Counted from the stretch's first letter, positions 8,631-17,297 are shown. The stretch is 64,000 bases of DNA from Fictibacillus sp. b24 (GCF_030348825.1 NZ_JAUCES010000005.1:248001-312000), one strand, 5' to 3'. The notes: generated by a model not told the origin, from the sequence alone. A program made the numbers and translations.

Positions 8631-9002
8631 ATGAAGCTTTTTCTTATATTAGGAGCGATTCATGCCATGCTTGCTGTCATGCTGGGAGCATTCGGTGCAC
8701 ATGCGCTTGAGGCGAAATTAACAGCACGCAATATGCTGAATGTGTACCAAACAGGGGTTCAATATCATATGTATCATGCACTGGCATTGCTGGCAGTAGG
8801 CATTTTACTAGGAAAGTGGCCGGCATCGTCTTTATTAACTGGAGCAGGTTGGTCGTTCTTTATCGGGATTTTATTGTTCTCTGGAAGTCTTTACGCACTC
8901 TCAAACACAGGCATGAAGTTTTTCGGCCCAATCACACCGCTTGGTGGCGTAGCGTTTATTGTAGGCTGGATCTTGCTGATCATTGCGGTAGTAAAAGCAT
9001 AA
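8631..9002 (+). CDS. ywdK: DUF423 membrane protein YwdK
   Basis: A 123-residue protein with four predicted membrane segments. It carries the DUF423 signature LGAFGAHAL (residues 17-25) and the QTGVQYHMYHALALL block (about 39-53). B. subtilis YwdK is the counterpart; the role of this widely conserved family is unknown. The ATG at 8631 follows AGGAG by about 10 nt. An in-frame ATG 33 codons upstream would add a non-family extension. It is convergent with gerQ, as in B. subtilis order. Confidence 0.88.
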   Translation: MKLFLILGAIHAMLAVMLGAFGAHALEAKLTARNMLNVYQTGVQYHMYHALALLAVGILLGKWPASSLLTGAGWSFFIGILLFSGSLYALSNTGMKFFGPITPLGGVAFIVGWILLIIAVVKA

Positions 9003-9004
9003 TA

Positions 9005-9042
9005 AAAAGGCGCTCTTAAATTAGGGCGCCTTAATCTTTTGA
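9005..9042. terminator. Terminator between ywdK and gerQ
   Basis: AAGGCGC/GCGCCTT stem with a 12-nt loop; the T tract is short and interrupted. Confidence 0.6.
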
Positions 9043-9072
9043 TTGCCTGAACCAGACATGAATGACGTTCTA

Positions 9073-9573
9073 TCAACGCGGGCTGTATTGAGAGAGCTGT
9101 CCGGATTGCTGCTGCGTGCCGAACGGATAGCTATAGTTGATCTCCTCATCAAACGTAACATAGTTCACGTATACCATTAACAGTAAATAACGCTTTCCGG
9201 TCTGCGGATCACTTAAGATAATGTGGTCACGCCCTGCTGCTTCAATGACCCCCTTAAAAACTTTCGCGTTCCATTTTTCGTTATTTTCAAACGTCATATA
9301 GACGGTTGCGACTTTTCCTTTGTTCATACGTAAAATATTTTCAATGTACGATTGCTCAAGCGGAAGCTGACCTGGTGCACCTATGTCAGGCAGAGGGCCG
9401 CCACCCATTCCAGGCGCCTGCTGGCTTTGGGCCATATCCTGAGGGACGCCCATTCCGGCCATACCACCCATAGAGCCACCCATCATGCCGCCCATTCCAT
9501 TCATACCATTCATTCCATTCATTCCATTTTGCTGCCGATAATACTCCTGGCCATACGGATTAAAGTTGTTCAT
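9073..9573 (-). CDS. gerQ: Spore coat protein GerQ
   Basis: A 166-residue GerQ (YwdL). This inner spore-coat protein is needed to place the cortex lyase CwlJ and is cross-linked by transglutaminase Tgl in B. subtilis. The N-terminal half is low-complexity Gly/Met/Asn/Gln, including three GMN triplets followed by GMGGMMGG. The C-terminal half (from YIENILRMNKGKVATVYMTF, residue about 77) is the conserved GerQ domain. The start is the ATG at 9573, 7 nt after AGGGAGG; two TTG codons lie just upstream. The RBS overlaps the cwlJ stop codon, so the two genes form an operon. Confidence 0.95.
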   Translation of the reverse strand: MNNFNPYGQEYYRQQNGMNGMNGMNGMGGMMGGSMGGMAGMGVPQDMAQSQQAPGMGGGPLPDIGAPGQLPLEQSYIENILRMNKGKVATVYMTFENNEKWNAKVFKGVIEAAGRDHIILSDPQTGKRYLLLMVYVNYVTFDEEINYSYPFGTQQQSGQLSQYSPR

Positions 9574-9585
9574 CAACAAACCTCC

Positions 9586-10017
9586 CTAAAAGGTGTTAAA
9601 CACATTTGGACAATCGCTTTGTCTCGGTTGATAAAAACAGTGTGCCTTAAAGCTTCCTGCACGCGGTTGATTGTACCAAGTCGCAGGACAAGGACCGCTT
9701 GGATCAAAAAACCATAAAGAATTTTTAGCTGGATGAAAACGCTGGCCGTTAATGACTCTTCTGGCTAATCTTCTTTCATTCTCACGCGCACCTTGATAAA
9801 AGTATCCTTTGATGGTGGCTTCAAATCCCCCTGGCCTCTGAAATACCATCTGCTGCATCGTTCGGATATTTTTAAAATCAAGGCAGTTAGAGCGAATGCG
9901 GTTCACGCCGGTATTGCCAACGAGCAGCATGCCTTGATCGCCTTCACCTTCCGCCTCAGCACGTATAAGTCGTGCAAGCAGATCGATATCCTTATTGGTC
10001 GCTTTAATGACTGCCAC
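9586..10017 (-). CDS. cwlJ: Spore cortex-lytic hydrolase CwlJ
   Basis: A 143-residue cell-wall hydrolase of the SleB/CwlJ (Hydrolase_2) family that degrades cortex peptidoglycan during germination. It has no signal peptide, as expected for CwlJ, which is made in the mother cell and deposited in the coat through GerQ. The catalytic Glu is probably Glu21 in IRAEAEGEGDQGM; GNTGVNRI and the C-terminal WFDPSGPCPATWYNQP-like block are family marks. The start is GTG at 10017 with GAGGGGGAAGG upstream. It is the first gene of cwlJ-gerQ; a SigE-like promoter candidate lies at 10081-10109. Confidence 0.95.
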   Translation of the reverse strand: MAVIKATNKDIDLLARLIRAEAEGEGDQGMLLVGNTGVNRIRSNCLDFKNIRTMQQMVFQRPGGFEATIKGYFYQGARENERRLARRVINGQRFHPAKNSLWFFDPSGPCPATWYNQPRAGSFKAHCFYQPRQSDCPNVFNTF

Positions 10018-10080
10018 TTGCCTTCCCCCTCTATGTGTTGATTCATGGTGTACAAGCAGGGAAACAGAACATTCGATATA

Positions 10081-10109
10081 TGTGTATGAGCTGTTTTAGG
10101 AAACTAGAC
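10081..10109 (-). promoter_or_regulatory. Candidate SigE-type promoter of cwlJ
   Basis: Minus strand: GTCTAGTT, 13 nt, CATACACA. The -10 resembles the SigE consensus CATACAAT; the -35 match is weaker. Mother-cell expression is known for cwlJ in B. subtilis. Confidence 0.3.
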
Positions 10110-10269
10110 CAATAACGGGATGAAAGTTTCATGCTTTGGAGACTTTTATGAGGGGGTGGTGATAAATTGCTTCTAATCAGCAATGAAAGGGTCGTAGAGT
10201 GGAAGGAATGTTCTTGTGGAAAGAACATTATGGATTGATGTTTAAATGGGGCGGCCGCTAGCAATTAAT

Positions 10270-10346
10270 TTCACGGTAATCCATTTTTTATTCACGGTAG
10301 TATGCATAATTTCACGGATAAAGTTAATAAATTCACGGATAAAAAA
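10270..10346 (+). repeat. 21-bp periodic array 2
   Basis: TTCACGG words start at 10270, 10291, 10311 and 10332 (steps 21, 20, 21); the last two continue as GATAAA. This is the main content of the 394-nt gap between cwlJ and the 3' end of hemQ. TTTCGACAAAA (10356-10366) flanks the array on the right. Confidence 0.8.
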
Positions 10347-10369
10347 ATTTATTGAAGTTTCGACAAAAA

Positions 10370-10402
10370 TAAAAAAGTGACTCGTCATAAAAACGAGTCA
10401 CC
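10370..10402 (-). terminator. Intrinsic terminator of hemQ
   Basis: Minus strand GTGACTCGT/ACGAGTCAC, 7-nt loop, then TTTTTTA. Confidence 0.93.
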
Positions 10403-10411
10403 TCAATCTAC

Positions 10412-11158
10412 TTACACTTGTAAATAAGCAGGCATTGCTTCTTTTGTCAGGATGTTTCCAACATAGAAAGATCCGAACTCGCCGTAGCGTGCACTTACTT
10501 CGTCAAAGCGCATTTCGTATACTAACTTCTTAAATTGAAGCATGTCGTTTGAGAACAGCGTTACGCCCCATTCCCAATCGTCAAAGCCGACTGATCCAGT
10601 GATGATCTGCTTCACTTTCCCTGCATAGCCGCGGCCGATCATGCCGTGGGAGTACATCATCTTCTTGCGCTCTTCCATCGGCAGCATGTACCAGTTATCG
10701 TCACCATCACGGCGCTTGTCCATCGGATAGAAACATACATGCTTCCATTTTGGCAGTTCAGGGAAAAGACGAGCTTTAATCATCGGATCCATCTCGCCGC
10801 TCTCGTTTTGAGGGTTGTACGTACTAAGCTCAACAACAGAAACGTAAGAGTATTCTTTTACTGTATATTGTGCGAAAGCTGTTTTGTTAAATGCGTTCTC
10901 GATCTCGTTCAGTTCTTCCATCGTCGGACGAAGAAGCATCATCATGAAATCAGCTTTTTGCCCCATGATGCTGTAAAGAGCATGACTGCCGGCTTTGTTT
11001 GCTTCTACGTTCTCCCACTTTTCAAGGAACGTTAAAAATTCATTGATTGCATATTCTCTCTGGTCACTCGTAAGCGTTTTCCAAGCGGCCCAGTCCATCG
11101 TACGGAAATCATGAAGGCAATACCAGCCTTCTAGTGTAATCGCTGCTTCACTCATCAT
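10412..11158 (-). CDS. hemQ: Coproheme decarboxylase HemQ
   Basis: A 248-residue HemQ (YwfI, chlorite dismutase fold). It converts iron-coproporphyrin III to heme b in the Gram-positive heme pathway. The catalytic Tyr144 is in CFYPMDKRR and the proximal His171 in [16 protein letters not shown]. Residues 120-150 form the flexible linker typical of the family. The start is the first of two ATGs, 6 nt after AGGAGT. It sits next to pta (divergent) and spo0M, as hemQ-pta do in B. subtilis. It is a cytoplasmic homopentamer in characterised relatives. Confidence 0.96.
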   Translation of the reverse strand: MMSEAAITLEGWYCLHDFRTMDWAAWKTLTSDQREYAINEFLTFLEKWENVEANKAGSHALYSIMGQKADFMMMLLRPTMEELNEIENAFNKTAFAQYTVKEYSYVSVVELSTYNPQNESGEMDPMIKARLFPELPKWKHVCFYPMDKRRDGDDNWYMLPMEERKKMMYSHGMIGRGYAGKVKQIITGSVGFDDWEWGVTLFSNDMLQFKKLVYEMRFDEVSARYGEFGSFYVGNILTKEAMPAYLQV

Positions 11159-11179
11159 TTATTCACTCCTTGCTAGATA

Positions 11180-11220
11180 TAAACACGTCCCTACAAATAT
11201 ACCATAAGTAGGGACGAATC
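11180..11220 (-). terminator. Hairpin between spo0M and hemQ
   Basis: Perfect 9-bp stem CGTCCCTAC/GTAGGGACG with a 12-nt loop. On the minus strand it lies after spo0M and before nothing else but a weak T-rich tail, so termination may be partial. Confidence 0.55.
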
Positions 11221-11232
11221 CAAAAAGGGGGA

Positions 11233-12009
11233 TTAGCTGTATTGGCGAAGCAACTGCTCAATCTTAGTTTTAACACCAGCAGGATTTCGAAGCTCGCTGC
11301 GTGTAAGTGTGAGGCGCACTTTCGTTTCGTCAAGATCCATTGCCTCTGACAGCATACCGAACAACCCTTTTCCTTTTTTATCAATTTCAAGTAAAAGCTC
11401 GATGCTGTCTGTTTGCGGAACCATGATTACTTCTAGCTCATCAAGCTTTCCTGCATATGCTCCTGAAGTCGGAACATACTCGAACTCTTGTAAAAACGGA
11501 AGTCTGCGGCGCATATAACGTGGTGCAGAACCGCAGTATGCTTTTCGGAGGCGGAATCCAAGCTGTTCAATCGCATCAAAGATCGCAGACGTTTCGGCAT
11601 CAGGCAGCACACGAATCTGATCGTTGTCAGTGGGATCCACAGCCATCTGAATATCAAGTCCTGTTTTGATCCAAACAGGAGTATGTCCGAGAGTTAACGG
11701 TGCATCATATGGAAGTTTAAGAGAGAAAGGAATCTCTTGCTGGCTACCTGCTTTTACAACAAGGGAGCTCGTAACAGTCGTTTTCTCGATCGCCGCTGTT
11801 TCGCGTACTTTTTTATCATCTATTTCACGATAGTATTCTGTCATTACATAAAGAGTAATGTGATCGATGTTTTGATCGACCTTGCCACCTTCAATTTTTA
11901 TTTTTCCTGTAATGTTTTCACCAGGTGAGTAAGTATCTTTATCTAAGATTGTGTCTACCTTTGCTGATCCAATTCCTACTGAAGCTAACATGCGGTTTAC
12001 AAAAGACAT
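11233..12009 (-). CDS. spo0M: Sporulation-control protein Spo0M
   Basis: A 258-residue Spo0M protein, the same length as the B. subtilis protein. It has an arrestin-like double beta-sandwich from KVDTILDKDTYSPGENITGK to LGHTPVWIKTGLDI, then a C-terminal helical/strand region. It affects sporulation stage 0 and cell division in B. subtilis; the mechanism is unknown. The start at 12009 has GGAGGAG 8-9 nt upstream; an upstream in-frame ATG lacks an RBS. It is transcribed leftwards, possibly reading into hemQ if the 11180 hairpin is leaky. Confidence 0.94.
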   Translation of the reverse strand: MSFVNRMLASVGIGSAKVDTILDKDTYSPGENITGKIKIEGGKVDQNIDHITLYVMTEYYREIDDKKVRETAAIEKTTVTSSLVVKAGSQQEIPFSLKLPYDAPLTLGHTPVWIKTGLDIQMAVDPTDNDQIRVLPDAETSAIFDAIEQLGFRLRKAYCGSAPRYMRRRLPFLQEFEYVPTSGAYAGKLDELEVIMVPQTDSIELLLEIDKKGKGLFGMLSEAMDLDETKVRLTLTRSELRNPAGVKTKIEQLLRQYS

Positions 12010-12077
12010 GTAAATTCCTCCTCCAAATTTTTCTATCAATTGTACGGAAGAGGAGTTAAAAAGATTCATGTGCAAAT

Positions 12078-12111
12078 AAAAAACTTTCTCCCGATTTGGA
12101 AGAAAGTTTGT
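12078..12111 (-). terminator. Intrinsic terminator of the copper-binding protein gene
   Basis: AAACTTTCT/AGAAAGTTT stem, 11-nt loop, minus-strand T tract. Confidence 0.88.
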
Positions 12112-12117
12112 ATCGTT

Positions 12118-12444
12118 CTAGGCGATCATTTTTCTACAAGCGTCTGCACATCTGAAACATGCCTTTGCACACTCCTGACAATGCTCGTGATCGTGCTGTT
12201 TACATTCATTACCGCAAGCTTCACAAACTTTTGCGCATAGTTCACAGATTTCTTTAATGAATGGGCTGTTGCGCGCCATCATCTCTGCAGCATAACTGCA
12301 AATATCAGAGCATTCACGGTCAAGTCTGATACAATCCGCCATCATCTTAACGTCTTCTTCTTTTAAACAAGCATCATAGCAATGGTTGCACGCTTGCATA
12401 CAGCGCAGGCATTCATCGATACACTCTTGAAACGTTTGGTTCAT
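12118..12444 (-). CDS. Cys-rich four-helix-bundle copper-binding protein
   Basis: A 108-residue protein of the DUF326 four-helix bundle family (B. subtilis YhjQ; related to copper-storage protein Csp3). It contains 19 cysteines, mostly in CxxxC and CxxC spacing along helices (for example CLRCMQACNHCYDAC), plus His pairs (QHDHEHC) near residue 83. Csp3 proteins line the bundle core with such Cys and store many Cu(I) ions in the cytosol; here that role is inferred. No signal peptide is present, so it is the cytosolic type. GGAGG lies 9 nt before the ATG. Confidence 0.88.
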   Translation of the reverse strand: MNQTFQECIDECLRCMQACNHCYDACLKEEDVKMMADCIRLDRECSDICSYAAEMMARNSPFIKEICELCAKVCEACGNECKQHDHEHCQECAKACFRCADACRKMIA

Positions 12445-12555
12445 TTCTGAAAAACCTCCTACTAATCGATTTTAGTAAACTGTTTCCCCTGAGTCGTAGT
12501 TGTAAACATGCGGGGTACAGACGTTGAAAAATTCAAAATATAAGAACTTCTTCTA

Positions 12556-12569
12556 TCAAGCGCTTACAA
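12556..12569 (+). promoter_or_regulatory. Candidate cre site upstream of pta
   Basis: TCAAGCGCTTACAA has a good GCGCTTaCA right half and a poor left half relative to TGAAAGCGCTTTCA. CcpA activation of pta is known in B. subtilis. It lies about 90 nt before the start codon. Confidence 0.4.
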
Positions 12570-12661
12570 CTGCATGGGTAGGTTTAAAAGGTGTAAAAAA
12601 AGGAGTAACCTAATAGGGAATGCAAAAAGTAGAGTATTTATAGGAAATAGGAGGCAAAATC

Positions 12662-13633
12662 ATGAGTGATCTTTTTATAGATTTAAAAAACAGAGTTCAA
12701 TCCGCAAATCCGGTTATCGTTTTTCCTGAAGGAACGGATGAAAGAATTCTAGAGGCAGCTAGCCGTCTAGCATCTGAAAAGGTATTGCAGCCTATTTTAG
12801 TAGGAAACCCTGCTGACGTGACAGCAAAAGCACAAGCGGGTAACTTCTCTTTAGATGGAGTACAAGTGCTGAATCCTGCTGAATACGGCGAGTTCGACGC
12901 ATTAGTTGATGCACTAGTTGAACGCCGTAAAGGGAAAACAACAGAAGAGCAAGCACGCAAAATTTTGTTGGATGAAAATTACTTCGGAACAATGCTTGTT
13001 TACACAGGGAAAGCTCACGGACTTGTGAGTGGTGCAGCACATTCTACAGCTGACACGGTTCGTCCGGCGCTTCAAATCATCAAAACCAAAGAAGGCGTGA
13101 AGAAAACATCTGGTGCGTTCATCATGGTTCGTGGCGACGAGAAATATGTGTTCGCTGACTGCGCGATCAACATTTCTCCAAGCAGCCAAGACTTAGCGGA
13201 ATCTGCGATGGTTTCTGCTGAAACAGCTCGCGTATTCGGAATTGACCCGAAAGTAGCACTTCTTTCATTCTCTACAAAAGGCTCTGCGGTTTCACCAGAG
13301 ACTGAAAAAGTGGTAGAAGCATTGGAAGTTCTGAAAGGAATGAACCCAGACTTTCCTTATGACGGAGAGCTTCAGTTCGACGCAGCGTTCGTACCGTCAG
13401 TTGCAGCGAAAAAAGCACCAGAATCACCAATCAAAGGGGAAGCGAACGTATTTATTTTCCCAAGCCTTGAAACAGGAAACATCGGATACAAGATGGTTCA
13501 GCGCTTAGGCGGTTTTGAAGCGATTGGACCGATCCTTCAAGGATTAAACATGCCTGTAAACGATCTTTCCCGTGGCTGTAATTCAGAAGACGTTTATAAA
13601 TTAGCATTGATTACAGCGATGCAAGCACTGTAA
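12662..13633 (+). CDS. pta: Phosphate acetyltransferase
   Basis: A 323-residue Pta (short, class I form without the N-terminal regulatory domain of enteric enzymes). It converts acetyl-CoA and phosphate to acetyl phosphate, which acetate kinase uses for ATP in overflow metabolism. The recognisable family blocks are FPEGTDERILEAA, GLVSGAAHSTADTVRPALQ, ISPSSQDLAESA and the C-terminal NVFIFPSLETGNIGYK. AGGAGG lies 7 nt before the ATG. It is divergent from the Cys-rich protein gene and convergent with lipL. A cre-like site upstream fits carbon-catabolite control. Confidence 0.97.
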   Translation: MSDLFIDLKNRVQSANPVIVFPEGTDERILEAASRLASEKVLQPILVGNPADVTAKAQAGNFSLDGVQVLNPAEYGEFDALVDALVERRKGKTTEEQARKILLDENYFGTMLVYTGKAHGLVSGAAHSTADTVRPALQIIKTKEGVKKTSGAFIMVRGDEKYVFADCAINISPSSQDLAESAMVSAETARVFGIDPKVALLSFSTKGSAVSPETEKVVEALEVLKGMNPDFPYDGELQFDAAFVPSVAAKKAPESPIKGEANVFIFPSLETGNIGYKMVQRLGGFEAIGPILQGLNMPVNDLSRGCNSEDVYKLALITAMQAL

Positions 13634-13647
13634 GTTTGTAAAATAGG

Positions 13648-13678
13648 TGAAGCCAGCTCTGTGCAGCTGGCTTTTTTG
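13648..13678 (+). terminator. Intrinsic terminator of pta
   Basis: AAGCCAGCT/AGCTGGCTT with a 6-nt loop and TTTTTT tail. Confidence 0.93.
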
Positions 13679-13725
13679 TATGGAAAATGCAGGCGGCTTG
13701 GCCAGTCTGCTGTTAAAAATACACC

Positions 13726-13830
13726 ATCACATAAAAATGGAGTCACATCACATAAAAAAGGACCGTTATCACATAAAAAAATAGGGAGATCACATAAAAA
13801 TAGCCATTCATCACATAAAAATAAATTTCA
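13726..13830 (+). repeat. 21-bp periodic array 3
   Basis: ATCACATAAAAA occurs at 13726, 13747, 13768, 13789 and 13810, five near-identical words at exactly 21-bp spacing. Each is separated by 8-9 variable bases. The only long frame across it would encode a SHKK/SHKN heptapeptide repeat, a by-product of the 21-bp period. It lies between the 3' ends of pta and lipL. Confidence 0.93.
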
Positions 13831-13852
13831 GGTTCTATCTTGTACACCTCAA

Positions 13853-13882
13853 AAAGACACCGTCACTTATAGTGACAGTGCC
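13853..13882 (-). terminator. Intrinsic terminator of lipL
   Basis: Minus-strand CACTGTCACT/AGTGACGGTG with a 3-nt loop, then TCTTTTTG; it overlaps the stop codon. Confidence 0.88.
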
Positions 13883-14700
13883 TTCTCATTTCGATCCCAC
13901 ATTCGTTTTATGTTACCTGGAAGCAGCTCGCTTTCCTCCACCGAAAGCTGACCGCTGTAAAAAAGCTCGCTATTTTTGTGCAGTACACTCAGTAAGGAGG
14001 CGTGAATTTCAGGAACTGTCACAGGGCGTCCAAGCAGTTCCGCTAAGCTTGCCATAACATCTGGCTCAATCACCGGGTACTGGAACTTTGTCTCCAATCC
14101 TGCTAAACCGCGCTTATAAAACTCTCCGATCAACGCCGCACGCTCTGAACCGCTGCCGTCCACGCAAAGGTAGATCTGTACAGCGACCCCGCCACGCATA
14201 CGCCGCTGGGAGATTCCCGCAAATTTTTTTCCGCCAATACTTAGATCATAACTTCCCGGGCAATAAGAACCTACGATCTCATACGCTTCAAACGCTGCAT
14301 CATAAGGCGCAAGAAGCTCGCCAACAAGTGCCGTCATCGTGTCGTACCCTTGATTGATGTCGATCGTTCCTTCTTTTTCAGGAAGAATGAGTGAAATGTT
14401 CAGCACGCCGCTGTCAAGCACCACGGCAAGCCCACCAGAATTTCTCACGATTACGCGATAACCCCGAGACTCTAGAAAATCAATCCCTTCCCTTAGATGA
14501 GGCAGGCGTGTATCCTGTATGCCGAGGACGATCGTGTCATGGTGAACCCATGTGCGAGCTGTTGCCGGTGAATCACCGCTTCCGATCGATGTGCAAAGAG
14601 TGTCATCGGTCGCAAAAGACTGCCGCGCATCAAACGACGGTCCAAGGGAAGACTGGTCGATCAGCCGCCAGACCGGCTGGCTCAGTAAATGATCCGCCAT
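13867..14700 (-). CDS. lipL: Octanoyl-[GcvH]:protein N-octanoyltransferase LipL
   Basis: A 277-residue LipL (YwfL). In Bacillus it moves octanoyl groups from GcvH to E2 subunits of 2-oxoacid dehydrogenases by amidotransfer. It belongs to the LplA/LipB fold family: [17 protein letters not shown] (residues 86-102), the acyl-thioester Cys147 in [12 protein letters not shown], and the Lys pair in [12 protein letters not shown] (Lys159). The ATG overlaps the stop of the upstream methyltransferase (TAATG), with GGAG inside that gene's end, so translation is likely coupled. Confidence 0.94.
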   Translation of the reverse strand: MADHLLSQPVWRLIDQSSLGPSFDARQSFATDDTLCTSIGSGDSPATARTWVHHDTIVLGIQDTRLPHLREGIDFLESRGYRVIVRNSGGLAVVLDSGVLNISLILPEKEGTIDINQGYDTMTALVGELLAPYDAAFEAYEIVGSYCPGSYDLSIGGKKFAGISQRRMRGGVAVQIYLCVDGSGSERAALIGEFYKRGLAGLETKFQYPVIEPDVMASLAELLGRPVTVPEIHASLLSVLHKNSELFYSGQLSVEESELLPGNIKRMWDRNEKALSL

Positions 14701-15500
14701 TACAATTTCTCCGCCACAATAATAAAGGACTTTGGAATGCCGTGGTCGAGTTCATCCGGGTGTGGTTCTTCGACGAGCTGTTTGATCCAGAGTCCTGCCG
14801 AGCCGATCGCGGTAACAATCTCGCCTAGCGTCCACTGGCGAATTTGTACTTGGAACGGTGCACGCTCTTCTGATGTTGCGTACTGCAGCTCAGGCAAGAA
14901 CTTAGAATAGGCCACGTCTGTCGTTACAAGTTCTTCGCTAAAGTAATCCCCCGAAACTTTATGCTTTCGAACCGATTGGCTTTTGCCTTGAGATTCTATG
15001 AGTTTTGTAGAAACGGGGTGGAAGTCTTGCAGGATGAGTGTTCCGCCCTTTTTCAAAAGACCTGCCACTACCGCAAAGTATTCGTTCAGATCAGCAAAAT
15101 AGTGAAGAATGCCGTTTTCCATAAACGCCATATCGTAATCTGCAGTCATTTCCGATTCCGGCAGATTCAAAATATCCTCTACCACATAGCGGACATCAAC
15201 ATTAGCAGCCTTAGCCAGTTCACTCGCATAAGCTGCGTTCGATTCCGAAATATCGATTACGGTAACATCTGCTCCGAGTAAAGAGAGTGCTACTGCTTTA
15301 CTGCCATGAGAACCTAAGAGGTTCACAACTTTTTTGTCCGAAACTTCGCCAATGTACTGATTCAGTGGCTGAAGCCGGCGCTTAGGATCTTTTGTGATAC
15401 GCGAAACTGCTTTTTCCGGCGTGCCAAAGCGGTTTACCCAAGCGGTATAAGAGCTGTTGCTCCATGCTTGTCCGTTTCTAATTCTACGTTCTTGATCCAT
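14700..15500 (-). CDS. Class I SAM-dependent methyltransferase
   Basis: A 266-residue methyltransferase. Motif I is [16 protein letters not shown] (about residues 57-72), which replaces the usual GxGxG with GSHGS. The acidic Asp of motif II is in VTVIDIS, and later motifs are [10 protein letters not shown] and LILQDFHP. Relatives are annotated as generic methyltransferases with no known substrate. GGAGGA lies 8 nt before the ATG. It forms a two-gene unit with lipL, with a 1-nt stop/start overlap; whether the two act in one pathway is unknown. Confidence 0.85.
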   Translation of the reverse strand: MDQERRIRNGQAWSNSSYTAWVNRFGTPEKAVSRITKDPKRRLQPLNQYIGEVSDKKVVNLLGSHGSKAVALSLLGADVTVIDISESNAAYASELAKAANVDVRYVVEDILNLPESEMTADYDMAFMENGILHYFADLNEYFAVVAGLLKKGGTLILQDFHPVSTKLIESQGKSQSVRKHKVSGDYFSEELVTTDVAYSKFLPELQYATSEERAPFQVQIRQWTLGEIVTAIGSAGLWIKQLVEEPHPDELDHGIPKSFIIVAEKL

Positions 15501-15647
15501 GATTTGTTCCTCCTGAAATCTATATAAAATCTATCATTTCCGTATTAAGCCTTATCTAGTATAACTCAAATCAGAAGGGTAAGAAAATGGTGGATGCCGG
15601 TTATCTTTTACCGATATATATAAAGACCGGCTAGAAAAAAATAGTGG

Positions 15648-15677
15648 TTGTTTTCAAAGTTATGAACACGATACAAT
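15648..15677 (+). promoter_or_regulatory. Candidate SigA promoter of ywfO
   Basis: TTGTTT, 18 nt, TACAAT; transcription would start near 15685 and leave a leader of about 130 nt. Confidence 0.55.
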
Positions 15678-15718
15678 AGGGTATATTCTATTAAATACAA
15701 CACGACTTTTTGTACAGA

Positions 15719-15766
15719 AAATACCTTCTCGACGGAATGATTGAGGAAGGGATTTTTCTTTTTTAC
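15719..15766 (+). terminator. Leader hairpin with T tract before ywfO
   Basis: ATACCTTCTC pairs imperfectly with GAGGAAGGGAT across a 12-nt loop, followed by TTTTTCTTTTTT. It lies 50 nt upstream of ywfO and downstream of its promoter, with no co-directional gene in between. It is therefore either an attenuator or the end of a short leader RNA. Confidence 0.5.
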
Positions 15767-15814
15767 GAGAACTCTTACCTATAAATGCTGTAGAGAGGGA
15801 GCAGGAAAAATTCA

Positions 15815-17098
15815 ATGGCCAAACCATTAGGAAAGTTGCACGAAGAGAAAGTGTTTAAAGATCCTGTGCATCGATACATTCATGTGCGTGATGAGCTGAT
15901 CTGGCGTCTGATCGGCACTCGCGAGTTTCAAAGACTGCGAAGAATTCGTCAGCTTGGGACGACATACTTAACATTTCATGGAGCAGAACATAGCCGTTTT
16001 AGCCACTCTCTTGGTGTTTATGAGATTACGAGGCGGATCATTGATATTTTTCAAGAAAAACAAACGTGGGATCCTGAGCAGCGCCTGCTTGTTCTATCCG
16101 CGGCCCTTTTGCATGATGTTGGACACGGTCCATTCTCACACTCCTTTGAAAAAGTGTTCGGGGTCGATCATGAGGAGTTCAGCAGAGATATTATTTTAGG
16201 AGATACAGAAGTTCATAACGTCCTTTTGCAGATGGGTGTTGATTTTCCGAAGCAGGTTGCAGAAGTGATCGCGAAAACACACAGCGATAAACTGATCGTC
16301 AGCTTGATCTCAAGCCAGATTGATGCAGACCGAATGGATTATCTTTTACGAGATGCTTATTTTACTGGCGTAAGCTACGGCAACTTTGACATTGAGCGGA
16401 TTCTTCGTGTGATGCGCCCTACTGAAGAGGGTGTTGTCATTAAATCGAGCGGAATGCATGCGGTGGAAGACTACATAATGAGCCGCTACCAAATGTACTG
16501 GCAAGTTTATTTTCATCCTGTAACGCGCAGTGCTGAAGTGATTTTAAGTAAAATTCTTCACCGAGCGAAGGAACTTTATGAAACAGGGTATACATTTAAG
16601 AGAGAGCTCTCTCACTTTAAAACGCTGTTTGAAGGCGATGTTTCACTTCACGATTATATTTCGCTGGATGAAGGTGTTATTCATTATTACTTCCAAGGAT
16701 GGATGGAAGAAGAGGATGCTATCCTTAGCGATTTATGTCAGCGATTTATTGATCGGAAATTATTTAAATATACCGAAATGGTCTCGTTTACGGATGGACA
16801 TTTGCTGTCGGGTTATTTTACAGAAGCCGGCATCAATCCGAAATATTATTTAGTAGTGGATTCATCGTCAGATCTGCCATACGATTTTTACCGTCCTGGT
16901 GAAAAAGAAGAGCGTCTGCCGATCAACCTATTAAAACCAAACGGCGATATTCGCGAGCTATCCCGCGAATCCGATGTCGTTGAAGCGATTTCAGGAAAAC
17001 GCCGTACAGATCATAAGCTGTATTTTCCGCTTGATCTCATTGAAGCGATTGAGGATGAAACGCTTAAAAGTAAAATTAAAGAGATTTTGAATAGATAA
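15815..17098 (+). CDS. ywfO: HD-domain phosphohydrolase YwfO
   Basis: A 427-residue HD-superfamily protein related to dNTP triphosphohydrolases. Metal-binding residues are visible in HSRFSHSLGVYE (His64), the HD pair in LLHDVGHGPFSH (His100-Asp101) and the distal Asp in SSQIDADRMDYLLRD. The length equals B. subtilis YwfO (433). Relatives hydrolyse nucleotides; the exact substrate of the Bacillus protein is not certain. RBS GAGAGGGAGCAGG precedes the ATG. A terminator-like hairpin in its leader suggests regulation at the RNA level. Confidence 0.9.
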   Translation: MAKPLGKLHEEKVFKDPVHRYIHVRDELIWRLIGTREFQRLRRIRQLGTTYLTFHGAEHSRFSHSLGVYEITRRIIDIFQEKQTWDPEQRLLVLSAALLHDVGHGPFSHSFEKVFGVDHEEFSRDIILGDTEVHNVLLQMGVDFPKQVAEVIAKTHSDKLIVSLISSQIDADRMDYLLRDAYFTGVSYGNFDIERILRVMRPTEEGVVIKSSGMHAVEDYIMSRYQMYWQVYFHPVTRSAEVILSKILHRAKELYETGYTFKRELSHFKTLFEGDVSLHDYISLDEGVIHYYFQGWMEEEDAILSDLCQRFIDRKLFKYTEMVSFTDGHLLSGYFTEAGINPKYYLVVDSSSDLPYDFYRPGEKEERLPINLLKPNGDIRELSRESDVVEAISGKRRTDHKLYFPLDLIEAIEDETLKSKIKEILNR

Positions 17099-17168
17099 TC
17101 AAGTGCAAATGTTGTTTAGGACGCGATTTAATATTTTTATTGATTGGTTCTAAAAAAACATCACTGCG

Positions 17169-17297
17169 AGTTGATGGGAGTGTAAGGTGGGAGACTCCTG
17201 CGGGACAAGCGGTCAGGTGAGACCCTTAAAGGAGCATAGCGGCAAGGGGCTCACCGCCTGCCCCGCGGAAAGCGAGCACCTGAAACGGAAATCAACT
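17169..17297 (+). repeat. 130-bp palindromic element, copy 1
   Basis: Starts AGTTGATGGGAGTGTAAGG and ends CGGAAATCAACT. Inner arms GTCAGGTGAG/CTCACCGCCTG fold onto each other, and the apical part is the AAAGGAGCATAGCGGC variant. Forward orientation. It occupies most of the gap between ywfO and ywgA. Confidence 0.9.

Noticed and set aside
9352-9717. His/Ile-rich frame opposite gerQ
   Set aside because: Shadow of the low-complexity Met/Asn/Gly coding sequence of gerQ.
10252-10263. GCGGCCGCTAGC, resembling a NotI-NheI cloning linker
   Set aside because: Isolated 12-mer in otherwise normal genomic sequence without vector flanks; chance is the simplest reading.
13726-13830. CRISPR array
   Set aside because: Repeat of 12-13 nt and spacers of 8-9 nt are far too short, and no cas gene is present.
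13661-13951. 96-codon frame with SHKK/SHKN repeats across array 3
   Set aside because: Starts inside the pta terminator and overlaps the end of lipL; the repeats mirror the DNA array.
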